Below are positions 52,837-62,609 of a stretch of DNA of 64,000 nucleotides, one piece after another. Position 1 is the stretch's first letter, and each line of letters begins with the position of its first letter. A program made the translations under genes and the position numbers. The DNA comes from Macrothele yani (lineage: Eukaryota > Arthropoda > Arachnida > Araneae > Macrothelidae): NCBI GenBank assembly GCA_039090855.1, contig CM077027.1:105995187-106059186 (forward strand), given 5' to 3'. The notes beneath the pieces are model-generated. The model was not told where the DNA came from, ran no database searches, and saw only the letters and a program-made list of their open reading frames with translations.

Positions 52837-53160
52837 ATTCACTGCGTTAGAACTGAAAATCCCGCTTCAATTTCTAGCAGTAATTGTACGGTGGCGAATT
52901 AAAAAGCACAGTTACGTCGACTAATATGTAAATTGTGCACCAGAAAATTTAGAAAACATATTGATATTCTTTACATACACGCACAAACTCATACACGTGC
53001 GTGTATGCACACAGCTCGGCATAGAAAATGCCAGACCATGAAGGAATTCTCGAAATGAGACGAAACTTACCACAAATGTGCAACAGCAGGTAGGAAAGAA
53101 GTGGTTTCGTTTATGAAGGATTGCATGAGAGCGAGTAGCTAGGGGACAGTATAATGTGGC
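52837..53160. other. No recognisable feature
   Basis: Short stretch between a Tc1 element and a long palindrome. It has alternating CA/GT-like ACACGCAC sequence near 52975 and nothing else I recognise. Confidence 0.4.
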
Positions 53161-53222
53161 CTGAGTCGGTAGGTCGAATGACCGCCATGTTGAACATGGC
53201 GGTCATTCGACCTAGGACTCAG
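53161..53222. repeat. Near-perfect palindrome, about 30-bp arms
   Basis: 53170-53191 and 53193-53214 are perfect 22-bp inverted repeats around a single G. CTGAGTC (53161-53167) and GACTCAG (to about 53221) extend the stem after a one-base bulge. The stem contains GGTCGAATGACCGCCATG. It could form a long cruciform or RNA hairpin. Confidence 0.9.
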
Positions 53223-53289
53223 CACCGATTAGAAAAGTTCCCGGATGTGTCCTAATGCATCCAAAGTTGACCTGTATCCGCAACTCCTG

Positions 53290-54110
53290 GACATTGCGAG
53301 GAGATCGTTCAGAGGCGCTAAGTCGTATGAAAATGTCATTCCACACATCAGCTATTGAAAAGCTTGGGGATCGCGGTCTCTAGGGCAGCACGTGGACACT
53401 TTTTAGGAAATGCTTGTATTCTGCGGGAGGGCGTTATCTTGTTGAAACTGGGCATCAGGGGCACCACGAATATAGGGCAACAAAAAGAGCTGCACACCTT
53501 ATCAACGCACAGTTGTGCTGTCATTATACCCACTATGTTTACGAGTGGTGAACGATTGTTGAAACTGTTAGCTCACAAAAGCCATGATGCCAGGGTGACG
53601 AGCCATATGGCGCGCACCGTTGGCAGCAAGATCAATCCAGTGGTCACGTCGTCTCTAGATTATAAATCAGTGATCTTCGGTGCTGAGAGACAGAAACGAG
53701 ACTCATCGCTGAATATGACATAGTTCCATATGTCCCGTCATGTGTATCCGCTACTTCGCCGCAGCAACCCTGCAAGGCATTTGCTATGGTGAGTGGCTAT
53801 GGTCGCAATGGCTAGCGAGGGTACAAAACTGCCTGAGCCAACCAGCTATTCATAGCCTGTGTCGAAACAGGGATGTCCACAGATGCCTGTACACCTTGTC
53901 GAATATCGTCCGCTTGGGAGTATAGGGATGCTACCGTTTGCCGTCCAATGCGGCGATCGAGGCTTTCATGCGTCCATCTACGTGCATCAGTCCAATTATG
54001 ACATTTCTCCAACCACTGTCGCTACGTTCGTCCGACAGTTGTTATACCCTGAAGCGTTTCTTCTGCGATGCTACGCATGGACTAACCGGCCGTGCGTAGC
54101 CCCAAAATGA
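53290..54110 (-). pseudogene. Tc1-type transposase relic
   Basis: The minus strand has DIWNYVIFSDESRFCLSAPK (first Asp, near 53700), then FQQDNALPQNTSIS (second Asp, near 53430) and a last recognisable block LAPLNDLLAMSR (near 53300). N-terminal part is represented by traces only. Many stops and shifts; the Glu motif is lost. Terminal repeats not identified; the palindrome at 53161 may or may not be part of its end. Confidence 0.65.
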
Positions 54111-54119
54111 ATCATAGAA

Positions 54120-54952
54120 ACGTCTGTGTGGCAATAGGATTCCCAATGAATTCGCCCAAGCATTTTCACTCGTTACACGCGCGAGATTACTCCGATGCAG
54201 TAGAGATTACTCCGAGATTACTCCGATGCACATACCCAGATGAGAACAACCAAACTTAGCTATGCCGAGCCATTTTTCTCCTTCTTATTTACCTCACCTC
54301 TCAAGTGATTGGTTCGCATCTGTGATCATTTACATAACCCAGCTTTTGACTCATACCCACCAATTTGTATGGCTCTTCGACAAATATTTCGTGGCGTGGT
54401 ATTTTCTTGGTCGAACATTCCCTATTTGGTACACTCGTGGGGAAATCAGTATGACCACACCCGACTTAACAAATGTGCGGTCCCACAGCCATTAGTAGTG
54501 ACGTAACCAACCGGTGCGGAATACACAGCAGCTACCCTGCCCACCTCACCTCAATATCCATAATTCAATATTATTAACATTTTGAATATCTAGAGCGAAA
54601 GATCAATTCACACTTTCCATCTTCAAATTCACGGGTACAGTTGGAACATATTTTACAGGAAGAATGATCCCAACTTCTATTATCGTATTTGATGACTCGT
54701 ACAAGTCCATTCCAAGTCGAGCTGCTTCTGTTCTGGAGGCCCGAGGTGGGACTACAGCTTATTAATAAGTTATTCGCAAATAGCGAGTGTTCCATCATTT
54801 TAATAAACCTCTGTAACTTAAAGTTTAGTTCTTAGCTCAACATAAAATTAACTTTCAATATCACGGCCATAATTCAATGATAACATAAGTCAACTTACAA
54901 GTATCCAAACCACTTTCTTTATCCGTTAATCAAGCACATCGAACTTCTATGG
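54120..54952. other. No recognisable feature
   Basis: Contains a short repeat GATTACTCCGATGCA/GATTACTCCGA near 54185-54230. Otherwise nothing recognised. Confidence 0.4.
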
Positions 54953-55165
54953 CCACCCCGGTGGCGCAGTGGTCTACGCGATGGCCTGTGATCATCCTGC
55001 CGAAAGAGGTCCGTGTTCGAATCCCCTAAGGCATAGATGTTGTTTTTGTCTCACGGCACTGGCTCTCTCCTTTCCCTGGAACCAGTGACCCTAAATTAGG
55101 GACAGGCGACTGCTTATAGCCCATTGAGTTGCTCACGGTGGTCGTTAAACCTCCAATAACATTTT
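54953..55165 (+). repeat. SINE-1 copy
   Basis: Plus copy: CACCCCGGTGGCGCAGTGG, B box GTGTTCGAATCCC, body CCCTAAATTAGGGACAGGC, tail GGTGGTCGTTAAACCTCC. Confidence 0.92.
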
Positions 55166-55734
55166 TTTTATTATCTCTTAGTCTGTTATTAAACAACTCT
55201 TTCAGAGTACGCTAGATAGTATTCAGTCTACGATGATTCACAATCTGCATGACACTGACTTTAGCGTTCCTCGCGTCCGCTGGGATAATACTTGACGACA
55301 CCCCAACAAGTCTATTTTTCGAGTGCATGTGTTAATTTTGTACGGTTTCTCAGCTAAATAAGGAAGATATGCAATGTTCCTTTTTTGCGCTCAAATGTAA
55401 CAATCTATTGTAATGAATTGCATTGTTCCACTGAAAGCGAATTACAACACTTACAAAAAGTATTTTTTTTAACATTCTACCATTTCACACACAAAATAAA
55501 AGTTCACCTCGGCTCTCCCCCCCCCTCTCCCCACCTCCCCGGAATTTTGCGCCCGGTGCAGCGGCCCTAGTCGCAACTCCCGAGCGCCGGCGCTACTAGA
55601 TACAACACGATCTCACAAGTTTCGCTCACTATCTGCTACTCTCAAATTTGCATGTACGTAAGTAACAGAACTAACATTGCACTCTGAGCTCTTATCCCAG
55701 AAGTTCTTTACCAACGTTGCCTCTCCTTCGGCCC
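55166..55734. other. No gene; C-rich simple sequence near 55.5 kb
   Basis: A C-rich tract (CTCCCCCCCCCTCTCC-like, about 55515-55545) stands out from AT-rich surroundings. It is followed by GCGCCCGGTGCAGCGGCCC, which resembles the GC-rich ends of some hAT elements. I could not find a partner. Confidence 0.35.
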
Positions 55735-55859
55735 ACTGTCAGGATTACCAACTTCAATTCATCGGGAGAAATTTTGTGGCGTTAAGTTTAGAAAATATTT
55801 AACGATAAGAAACCAAATTTCCATAAGAAGACAGAAACTTAAATGGAAAATTAAATTAA
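55735..55859 (-). repeat. LTR-like repeat, copy 3 (degenerate)
   Basis: Shares blocks with the LTR-like repeats at 14986 and 42512 in the same order: ACCAACTTCAATTC, GGCGTTAAGTTTAGAAA, ATTTCCATA(A)GAAG and AAATTAAATTA. Similarity is weak, so the family assignment is tentative. Confidence 0.35.
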
Positions 55860-56108
55860 CCCTTTAAGGACCATGACCCAAAAATCTTGCATCGCTCTAA
55901 ATAACATAACGCCCGAAACTATTTGTTGTTTCACGTCTTTTTTTAATAACAATAATAGTGACTGAGGGTGACCTGCAGATCCCCCATAGGTCGAGAAAAT
56001 TTGAAGAATCAGTAAGGATAAGAAATCTGACTCACTCTAGACAGGCGTTTCGGGCGTCTATGGCCGTTTGTACATTCCGGCGTTTTGGGCGTTATGGTCG
56101 TTAAAGGG
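55860..56108. mobile_element. piggyBac-type MITE, 249 bp
   Basis: Ends CCCTTTAAGGACCATGAC and, inverted, CCCTTTAACGACCATAAC, flanked by TTAA on both sides (55856-55859 and 56109-56112). TTAA target duplication plus CCCTTT ends is the piggyBac signature. Too short for a transposase; non-autonomous. Confidence 0.85.
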
Positions 56109-56351
56109 TTAAAGTATACGTCACTATCGTCAGCTTTTTATCTCACTCGCAACATGCTCCTACACCTGATGCGAATGGACATGCCGTCATGGAACGCAAA
56201 TGTCGAACTCTGTTGTGATTCCCTGGGTTGTGGCGCATATGTTTGTCTGCATAATTCTCGTCTGTCTCCTTTGACCCCTGTGAACCACCCGCTGTTTCAT
56301 GAACAGAATCGCCAATTGCTGAAATATTTTAGTGTGTCGCACCGTTTAAGG

Positions 56352-56480
56352 TTAAACTGGTACTACGGTTACACGTGAAAAGTTCAAAAGACCGGCCGTT
56401 TGGGAGTTGTTCGCACCCACACTCCTGGTGCCAAGTATCATGCCACGTTGAAAGTTGCTCAGATCCCCAGTCGGTTCACT
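56352..56480 (-). pseudogene. Tc1-type transposase N-terminal relic
   Basis: The minus strand reads DLSNFQRGMILGTRSVGA, then SQTAGLLNFSRVTV, the first helix-turn-helix of a Tc1 transposase (compare SDFQRGVIVGAREMGRSISE in TcD). It ends after about 45 residues. No terminal repeats or further domains found. Confidence 0.6.
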
Positions 56481-56789
56481 TATTCCGACTCTCAGTCTAA
56501 TGATAACTGATGCACGAAGAACTTCAGTTCTCAATTCAGTTAAAGAGACTGATTCATGATTTTAAAGAGTGCTTACAACTTTAAGGAAAAGAAATACCTG
56601 AGCAACTTTCGCACTTGAAGCGAATTTACAAACCGTTTCTGTATCTTCTAGCGAATGAGGATAAAGTATATGTATGACTTTGTTGTCTCCTTAGTTTGAG
56701 AAAGAGGATTTTCTCACATGAATTTTATACGTAACCCCGGCTAGGTTTTCCCTTTCAATCACAACAATAAGTTCATTACATGAAACAGT

Positions 56790-57785
56790 AAATTTATATT
56801 AGTAATCCGATTTATTGGCATAAAAATTTAAATAAATGTTTCCATGATTTCACACGTCAACCAGATGGCTTTTTCAAGGAAGGCTGACAGAAAACTGCTA
56901 TCTGAATGGTAGAAAGTTTCAACCATTTGAACGCGGTGACTTCATTAGACAAATAATGATTAGATGTGAATGTTTAATTAACCATTTAAAGAAAATAGAT
57001 GTCAGTTTTGTTGGACACGCGGTATCTTAGAAGGGAAAAGGCATTATTTGAAGAACCAGGTTCCAATTCATGGCAACTCTAGAGAGACGCAATCATTGCA
57101 AACCTCATTGCTGGTAAAGATCTCCAAGGTTTCTCAAGCGGCTGTAGATTTAAGGGTGCAGTAGGAAGTTAAGTTCTTTATATCATTCCACATAGGAGTA
57201 GCTGACTATAATTTGACATCTCTGGATAGGGATGTGGTTACTTTACGGCCCTTTGTGTCCTTTTCATGTTCGTTGATTCTAATTCTAAACAAATGCTTGG
57301 TTATAATGCTTTCAAATACAGTGTCGTCTGAATCCGTTTGGATATTGCAGGCGGCGGATCGCATGAACACCTGCCTCGTTGGAAAGAGAGCGTTTGTCAC
57401 TGTTTTCCTTACGCGTGATATATAACTCTAGCGTCTCTCTAGAGTTGCCAAGAATTTGGAACCAGTTGTTCAAATAGCGCCTTTTGGCTTTCAAGATGCC
57501 GCGTGTTCAACAAAAGTGACACCTTGTTTTTTTAAATGATTAATTACATTCTCATCTAACGATTCATTGTCTAATCAAGTCACCGCGTTCAAATTGTTGA
57601 AGCTTTCAACTATTCAAACTGTAGTTTCCTGTCTACCTTCCTTGAAATTCCATCTGGTCGATGTGGGAAAGTTTGGAAATGTTCATTTATTAGTATTTTC
57701 TCCCCAATAAATCGGATAACTAGTGTAGTATTACTATTTTATGTATACTTGGTGTACAGTTTCTCGTTATTTATAATGAATTATT
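56790..57785 (-). mobile_element. Penelope-like element relic, inverted twin
   Basis: Older relative of 39070-39944. The left part (56790-57080) reads, inverted, as the right part (about 57430-57780): both hold TCAAGTCACCGCGTTCAAA-like, CCATCTGGT(C/T)GA(T/C)GTG and TCTAGAGTTGCCA blocks. The right end has CCCCAATAAATCGGATAAC then TTGGTGTACAGTTTC, the latter also present (inverted) at the left edge of the 39-kb copy. The middle is a decayed GIY-YIG part on the minus strand. Confidence 0.8.
57090..57494 (-). pseudogene. Penelope-like GIY-YIG relic
   Basis: The minus strand has SLSNEAGVHAIRRLQYPNG, corresponding to NEAGIYAIQLKYPDG of the 39-kb copy (GIY has become GVH), then after shifts RINEHEKDTKGRKVTTSLSR and later MWNDIKNLTSYCTLKSTAA. 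Several stops; the YYIG motif is not recognisable. Same family, more diverged. Confidence 0.75.
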
Positions 57786-57894
57786 ATTTATTTAAAAATT
57801 GTTGAGTCTCCGCCTACTCAGTTTGATCCTACAAAATACGCCAAATCGTGACTCCTTCGAGAACATCATTGAGCAGTGGATACTATGATATATA

Positions 57895-59114
57895 CACTGA
57901 AGAGCAATTGAATTATAGATACCTGTTTAGTAACGTGTAGCATCACCTTTCGCCCTGATGACAGGGGCGATTCGTCTCGGAATGGACTCGACAAAAAACC
58001 GGAAGCTTTGGGAAGCCATATGGATCAACGACCCTTGAACAAGCTCCCACAGTTCACGAAGATTTGATGGAGGGAAGTCAGAGCCTCGAACTTCTCTCTC
58101 GGCGGCATCCCAGATGTGCTCGATGGGATTGAAGTCAGGTGACCTAGCTGGCCAAGGAAGCAAGGTCACGTCGGTGGAGTGTTCATCCAATTATTTGGAT
58201 ACGATTCGGGAGCGATGGCACGGTGCATTGTCTTGTTGCAGAATGAGGTCCCCCAGTGGGATGTTGAAGACGCACAAACGGGAGCAAATGATCGTCCAGG
58301 GTATTCCGGTAACATTGACCTGTGAGGGACGATGTCACACGTACCAGGGGTCCCATTTTATTCCACGTAAACAGTCTCCAGACGAGAATGCCACACCCAC
58401 CAGCTTGAAGAGTACCCTGCTGGCAAGAAGGATCCATCCCTTCATGTGGTTTGTGCCGTACTTGTATCCTGCCATCCGCATGTACCAACGTGAATCTCGA
58501 CTCATCAGTCCAGGCAACATTATCCCACATGTTTAGGGTCCGGTGGCGATGTTCCCGCGCCCATGCTAATCTTTGCACCCTGTGTTGTGCGGTCAGCAGC
58601 GGTACCCTCGTTGGACGATGGCTTCTGTACCCCATAGCAAGGAGATGGTTCTGAATGGTATGGCTGCTTACACATTTTTGTGCACCAGCATTAAATAGCT
58701 GAGTGATTTCTTTCATTGTGGCCCGTCTATCTGCTGTTACAATGCGAGCTAGCGGGCGATGACCCCGCTCACCCACACGCTGTTGTCCACGGTAGTTGGC
58801 CCTTGCAGGAATGGCTTTACCGGATTCGATGTACTCTCGGTGCACCCGTGACACAGTGGTTCGTAAAAATCCCAGTACCTGCACGACTTCTGAGATGGAG
58901 TGACCCATTCTTCGTGCCCGACAATTTTCCCATGATCAAATGCGATTAGATCCTTTCTCTTACCCATACTGCGTCTGACTCTTACTGATTCTCGTCGCAT
59001 CACTCCTTATATTGTCGGATCGCTGCATACGTCATGTCGTTTCCGTTAACAGGGCAGCCCACAGCGCCACATTTGCATAACGCCAGCTGTCTCTAATTCA
59101 ATTGCTCTTCAGTG
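57895..59114 (-). mobile_element. TcA copy 4, 1220 bp
   Basis: Ends CACTGAAGAGCAATTGAATT and inverse at 59114, TA at 57893-57894 and 59115-59116. The best-preserved TcA transposase of the four. It abuts the 63-bp minisatellite at its right border. Confidence 0.95.
57927..58967 (-). pseudogene. TcA transposase pseudogene (copy 4), few lesions
   Basis: Starts MGKRKDLIAFDHGKIVG (58967 downward); a shift near 58915 leads into a 241-codon open part (58183-58908) with GHSISEVVQVLGFLRTTVS (helix-turn-helix), QLFNAGAQKCVSSHT, WTDESRFTLVH (first Asp) and GILVWRLFTW. A second shift near 58250, at a run of five C, hits just before the second Asp. The last part (57927-58190) has SPDFNPIEHIWDAA (Glu) and a complete end VIRAKGDATRY. 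Only about two single-base lesions separate it from an open frame. Confidence 0.93.
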
Positions 59115-59116
59115 TA

Positions 59117-59812
59117 CTTCTAATTTAACCTTCCTTTTGAGTTCATGCGTTCTTTGCTTAATTCTGTTACTTCTCTATACCTCTAATTCAATTTTCCTTT
59201 TGAGTTCCTGCGCTCTTTGGTAAATTCCGTTTCTTCGCTATACCTCTAATTTAACCTTCCTTTTGAGTTCCTGCGTCCTTCGGTAAATTCTATTTCTTCT
59301 CTATACCTCCCATTTTACCATCTTTTTCAGTTTCTGCGTTTTAAGTTAATTCTGTTACATCTATAGACCTCTAATTACCCTTCCTTTTCAGTTCCTGCGT
59401 TCTTCGGTTAATTCTGTTACATCTAGGAATGTTTATACCTCTAATTTAACATTCCTTTTGAGTTCCTGTGTTCTTCGGTAAATTCCGTTTATTCTCTATA
59501 CTGCTCATTTAACCTTCTTTTGAGTTCCTGCGTTCTTCGCTAAATTCTGTTACTTTTCTATACGTCTAATTCAGCGTTCCTTTTTAGTTCCGCAGTCTTT
59601 CGGTGAATTCTGTTCCATCTCTGTACCTCTAATTTAACCTTCCTTTTGAGTTCATGCGTTCTTCGGTTAATTCTGTTACTTCTCTGTACCTCTAATTTAA
59701 CATTCCTTTTAAGTGTTAGCGTCCTTCGGTAAATTCCGTTTCTTCTCTATACCTCTAATTTAACGTTCCATTTGAGTTACTGCGCCCTTCGGTAAATTCC
59801 GTTTCTTCTTCT
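59117..59812. repeat. 63-bp minisatellite, about 11 copies
   Basis: CCTTTTGAGTTCCTGCG or a variant recurs at about 59133, 59196, 59259, 59320, 59383, 59454, 59514, 59579, 59642, 59705 and 59768. Spacing is mostly exactly 63 bp. Units contain ACCTCTAATTTAACCTTCC and TCGGTAAATTC(C/T)GTTTCTTC. Begins immediately after the TcA target site. Confidence 0.95.
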
Positions 59813-60547
59813 TAAATATTTTCTGACTTAAAACCACAGAGATCAGTCTGATGAATTTGATTTTTGCAACTTCTTACCGTAGATCAAAGTGCAACCTACG
59901 TAGTTAATGACTGGGAAATATATGCTGAGGTGTGCATTGTGAGACGAGCAATGCTTCTTAAATGATTCTTGACTAATTCTTGTTAAATGTTTCAGGAATG
60001 GTAAAGGAGCCCATGGAGAGAGAGACAGAGAGAGAGAGAGTTTGTTAGCTTACAATTGTTAAGAGATAGACAGATAGCTATAATTGGGTGTTGGATTGAA
60101 TTAAGTGTTGTTTTGATTTGATTCTAAGTCAACCAGTGTTTTCTGGTTAAGAGGACTCCATTGGGATGGCATGCCATAACAGCGAATAAAGCGGATGTGA
60201 GTCAAGTTGATTTATGTCCTACCCTTGGACGTTAGTCTGAAAGTGCATGTCGTGTATAATTAAATCTTTCCGTTTAAACGAGTAGTAATCTTACGCGGGT
60301 TTCACAGTTAAACCAATGTACTGAGATAATGTTAAGTTTTGTGAGATCAAATGTTTCTCGGTTTTGCAGTGAAGTTAACGTTAAAGATAAAAATCAACAA
60401 AAAAATTAAACAGGAAGCATTATAACACGTAGAAACAGAAGCTGGCAAGAACGTTAGAAATTCTTCAAGAGTTGAAAAAAATGTGGACTGTGTTTTAGGA
60501 TCAACATATAGGTTTCTTCTTTTTTCCAGTGTAATGTAATCCTTAGT
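59813..60547. other. No gene; short GA microsatellite
   Basis: A GA-rich run at about 60021-60040 is simple sequence. Nothing else recognised. Confidence 0.45.
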
Positions 60548-60720
60548 GGAAATTTAATTCTCATTTGTCGATAAGCTCTTCAGAAGTGTCAATATCGGCA
60601 TATTATAAAATTCTCACGTAAGTTGTGCATTAATTCTCATAATTCTAAATTTAATTCTCATTTGTGGGTAAACTCGACAGCAGTGTCAATCGGCATACTA
60701 TAAAACCGTCACGTAATAGA
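60548..60720. repeat. About 102-bp direct duplication
   Basis: AATTTAATTCTCATTTGT starts near 60548 and 60650; both are followed by GTAAACTC/GATAAGCTC, AGAAGTGTCAAT/AGCAGTGTCAAT, CGGCATA(T/C)TATAAAA and TCACGTAA. Two units, diverged. Confidence 0.8.
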
Positions 60721-60939
60721 AGTTGTTTTTTTCAGTATAATAATTTATATGATATCACATGTAAAATATATGTTTACAGTTTTTACTGTACAACAAAAGT
60801 ATGGGTTAAAGAACAACATTCAAGAAAGTATTATATTTTTTATTCGGTCACTCCTCCCTTTTTAAGTGTTCCGGCACAACTCTCTTGTGACGTACTACAG
60901 AGGTGAAAACATGTGTCAAGACGACAAATCTGCAGCGAG

Positions 60940-61025
60940 ACATTATGTCCGCGTATAGTTGGGAGAGCGACTTACTCTGGAGTGAGGGGGTACGAGTTCG
61001 ATGCCCGTCGCGTAAAAATTATGTC
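60940..61025 (+). repeat. Degenerate tRNA-like/TRIM LTR fragment
   Basis: TGTCCGCGTATAGTTGGGAG, ACTTACTCTGGAGTGAGGGG, GAGTTCGATGCCCGTCGCG parallel the tRNA-like core of the small LTR elements (TGTCCGCGTTGCTCAATTGG ... TTATTCCGGAATGAGGGG). No LTR ends, PBS or partner LTR. An old solo core or a related tRNA-derived repeat. Confidence 0.55.
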
Positions 61026-61263
61026 TTCCCACTCTCCAGAAAAAAAAAAAGCATCGGTTATCTGATTAAAAAGAAAGAAATTCAGCGTAATCTGACATCT
61101 AGATGTTTAGATGTCCTTCGAACAGCAAGTACACATTTACGCCGTTTAGCGAGAAAACTGTAAATCGGGAAAATTCGAAAATACCTGGGTCAGCATTCAC
61201 ATAACAGCTATCTGTCATAAAGAGAATTTTTACGGTCGGACTTATACATACGGACAGATTGAA

Positions 61264-61477
61264 GCCGCCGCGGTCACGTAATGGTGTAAACCCTGGCTTC
61301 TGACCATTCGTCCGTGATGGGTCCGGGTTCGTATCGCAGTCAGACAATAATGTTGTGTTTGTCTTGCGGCATTGGCTCTCTGCCTTCCCCGGAACCAGTA
61401 GCCTTAAATTAGGGACGGACGACTACTTGTAGCCCATCGAGTTGCTCGTGGTGGGCGTTAAACCCTCAATAAAAAAA
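61264..61477 (+). repeat. SINE-1 copy
   Basis: Diverged + copy: GCCGCCGCGGTCACGTAATG head, GGGTTCGTATCGCAG B box, CCTTAAATTAGGGACGGAC, tail GTGGTGGGCGTTAAACCC and AAAAAA. Confidence 0.85.
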
Positions 61478-62082
61478 CTGATTAGAAACGTAATTTTTAT
61501 TCATTACTTTTCTTGTAGTAATTTGGGTTAATAAACGGAGTAAGGTGCACCGGTGATTGAAAGACAGGGTGGGTGCTATAAATGTATGTGTTATTTTTTT
61601 TTACAGAAATTAGAGATTATTCGAACACAGGACTTTACTTTTCATACATTACTAAATTATGTAACTTTAAAGCATGGTTTGTGCTTGAAATTTCTGAGAA
61701 TTCTTCAGCTGCTTCCTCGCAGTAGTTTGAACTTTCTTTGCAGCTGCGGTTCACTACATTGAATGTCTCAATGATTAATGCGTTCGAACCAAGTGTCAAG
61801 AATGGGAATCATAGTGCTGTGATTGATGATCATGCTAATTTCTTTCGTCTTTTTCACTCCCTACTTCTTCCGATAGTCTGCTGCAGCATTAAGGATATGT
61901 GCAGCGCACTCGTTTCGAACAGTCATTTCACAAGATTACTTTGCAACCATTCAGGATTTTCACCCATTGAGGAGTTCGAAGCTGAATACGAAAAATACGT
62001 TTTCTTTCACACCCTTTATTAGACTAGTACATGGTTTTCTAGACTACGTTTTAGTCTGGTTTACTTGAATCATTGTTTCAGG
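61478..62082. other. No recognisable gene
   Basis: A 94-codon + frame at 61738-62022 has no motif I know. Otherwise AT-rich sequence between SINE-1 copies. Confidence 0.4.
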
Positions 62083-62240
62083 ATTTAACTATAACTGTGA
62101 GAAACTCAAAGGGCTCTTAGCAATCATCTGTCCGGAACTTAGGGCCACTGGTTCCAGGGAAAGGTGAAAACAAACACGCCATCCATGCCATACCACAAAA
62201 ATAGACTCGCCCCTGTTTGAACGAGAAGCCACAAATCCAC
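62083..62240 (-). repeat. SINE-1 copy, degenerate
   Basis: Reversed tail GGATTTAACTATAACTGTG, body with AACTTAGGGCCACTGGTTCC and ACACGCCATCCATGCC, then loss of similarity before the tRNA-like head. Confidence 0.75.
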
Positions 62241-62385
62241 ACCTTTAACTACTTGGCTTCCTGTGCAATAGAATGAAGTTCAACAAAACGATAAACCCGA
62301 TCTGCGAAGAAACCTAAGAAATCGCTCAGAACAATTGAAGGTAAACCTAGCATTCCTTTTGAAAAAAAAACCACGGGCTTATATT

Positions 62386-62600
62386 ATTTTTTTGATTGGA
62401 GGTTTAACGACCACCGTGAGCAACTCAAATGGGCTATAAGCAGTCGCCCGTCCCTAATTTAGGGTCACTGGTTCCAGGGAAGGGAGAGAGCCAGTGCCGT
62501 AAGACAAACACATCATTGCCTCACCGGGATTCGAACCCGGATCCCTTTCGGACGAATGATCAGAGGCCATCGCTTAGACCACTGCGCCACCGGGACGGCG
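62386..62600 (-). repeat. SINE-1 copy with target duplication
   Basis: Well-preserved minus copy: T run, GGTTTAACGACCACCGTGAG, CCCTAATTTAGGGTCACTGG, GGGATTCGAACCCGGATCC, CACTGCGCCACCGGG. GGGCTTATA precedes (from 62375) and follows (62601-62609) it. The following copy includes the TA at which the mariner element starts. Confidence 0.93.
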
Positions 62601-62609
62601 GGGCTTATA

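Noticed and set aside
61738..62022. 94-codon + strand gene
   Set aside because: No motif and located among SINE copies.
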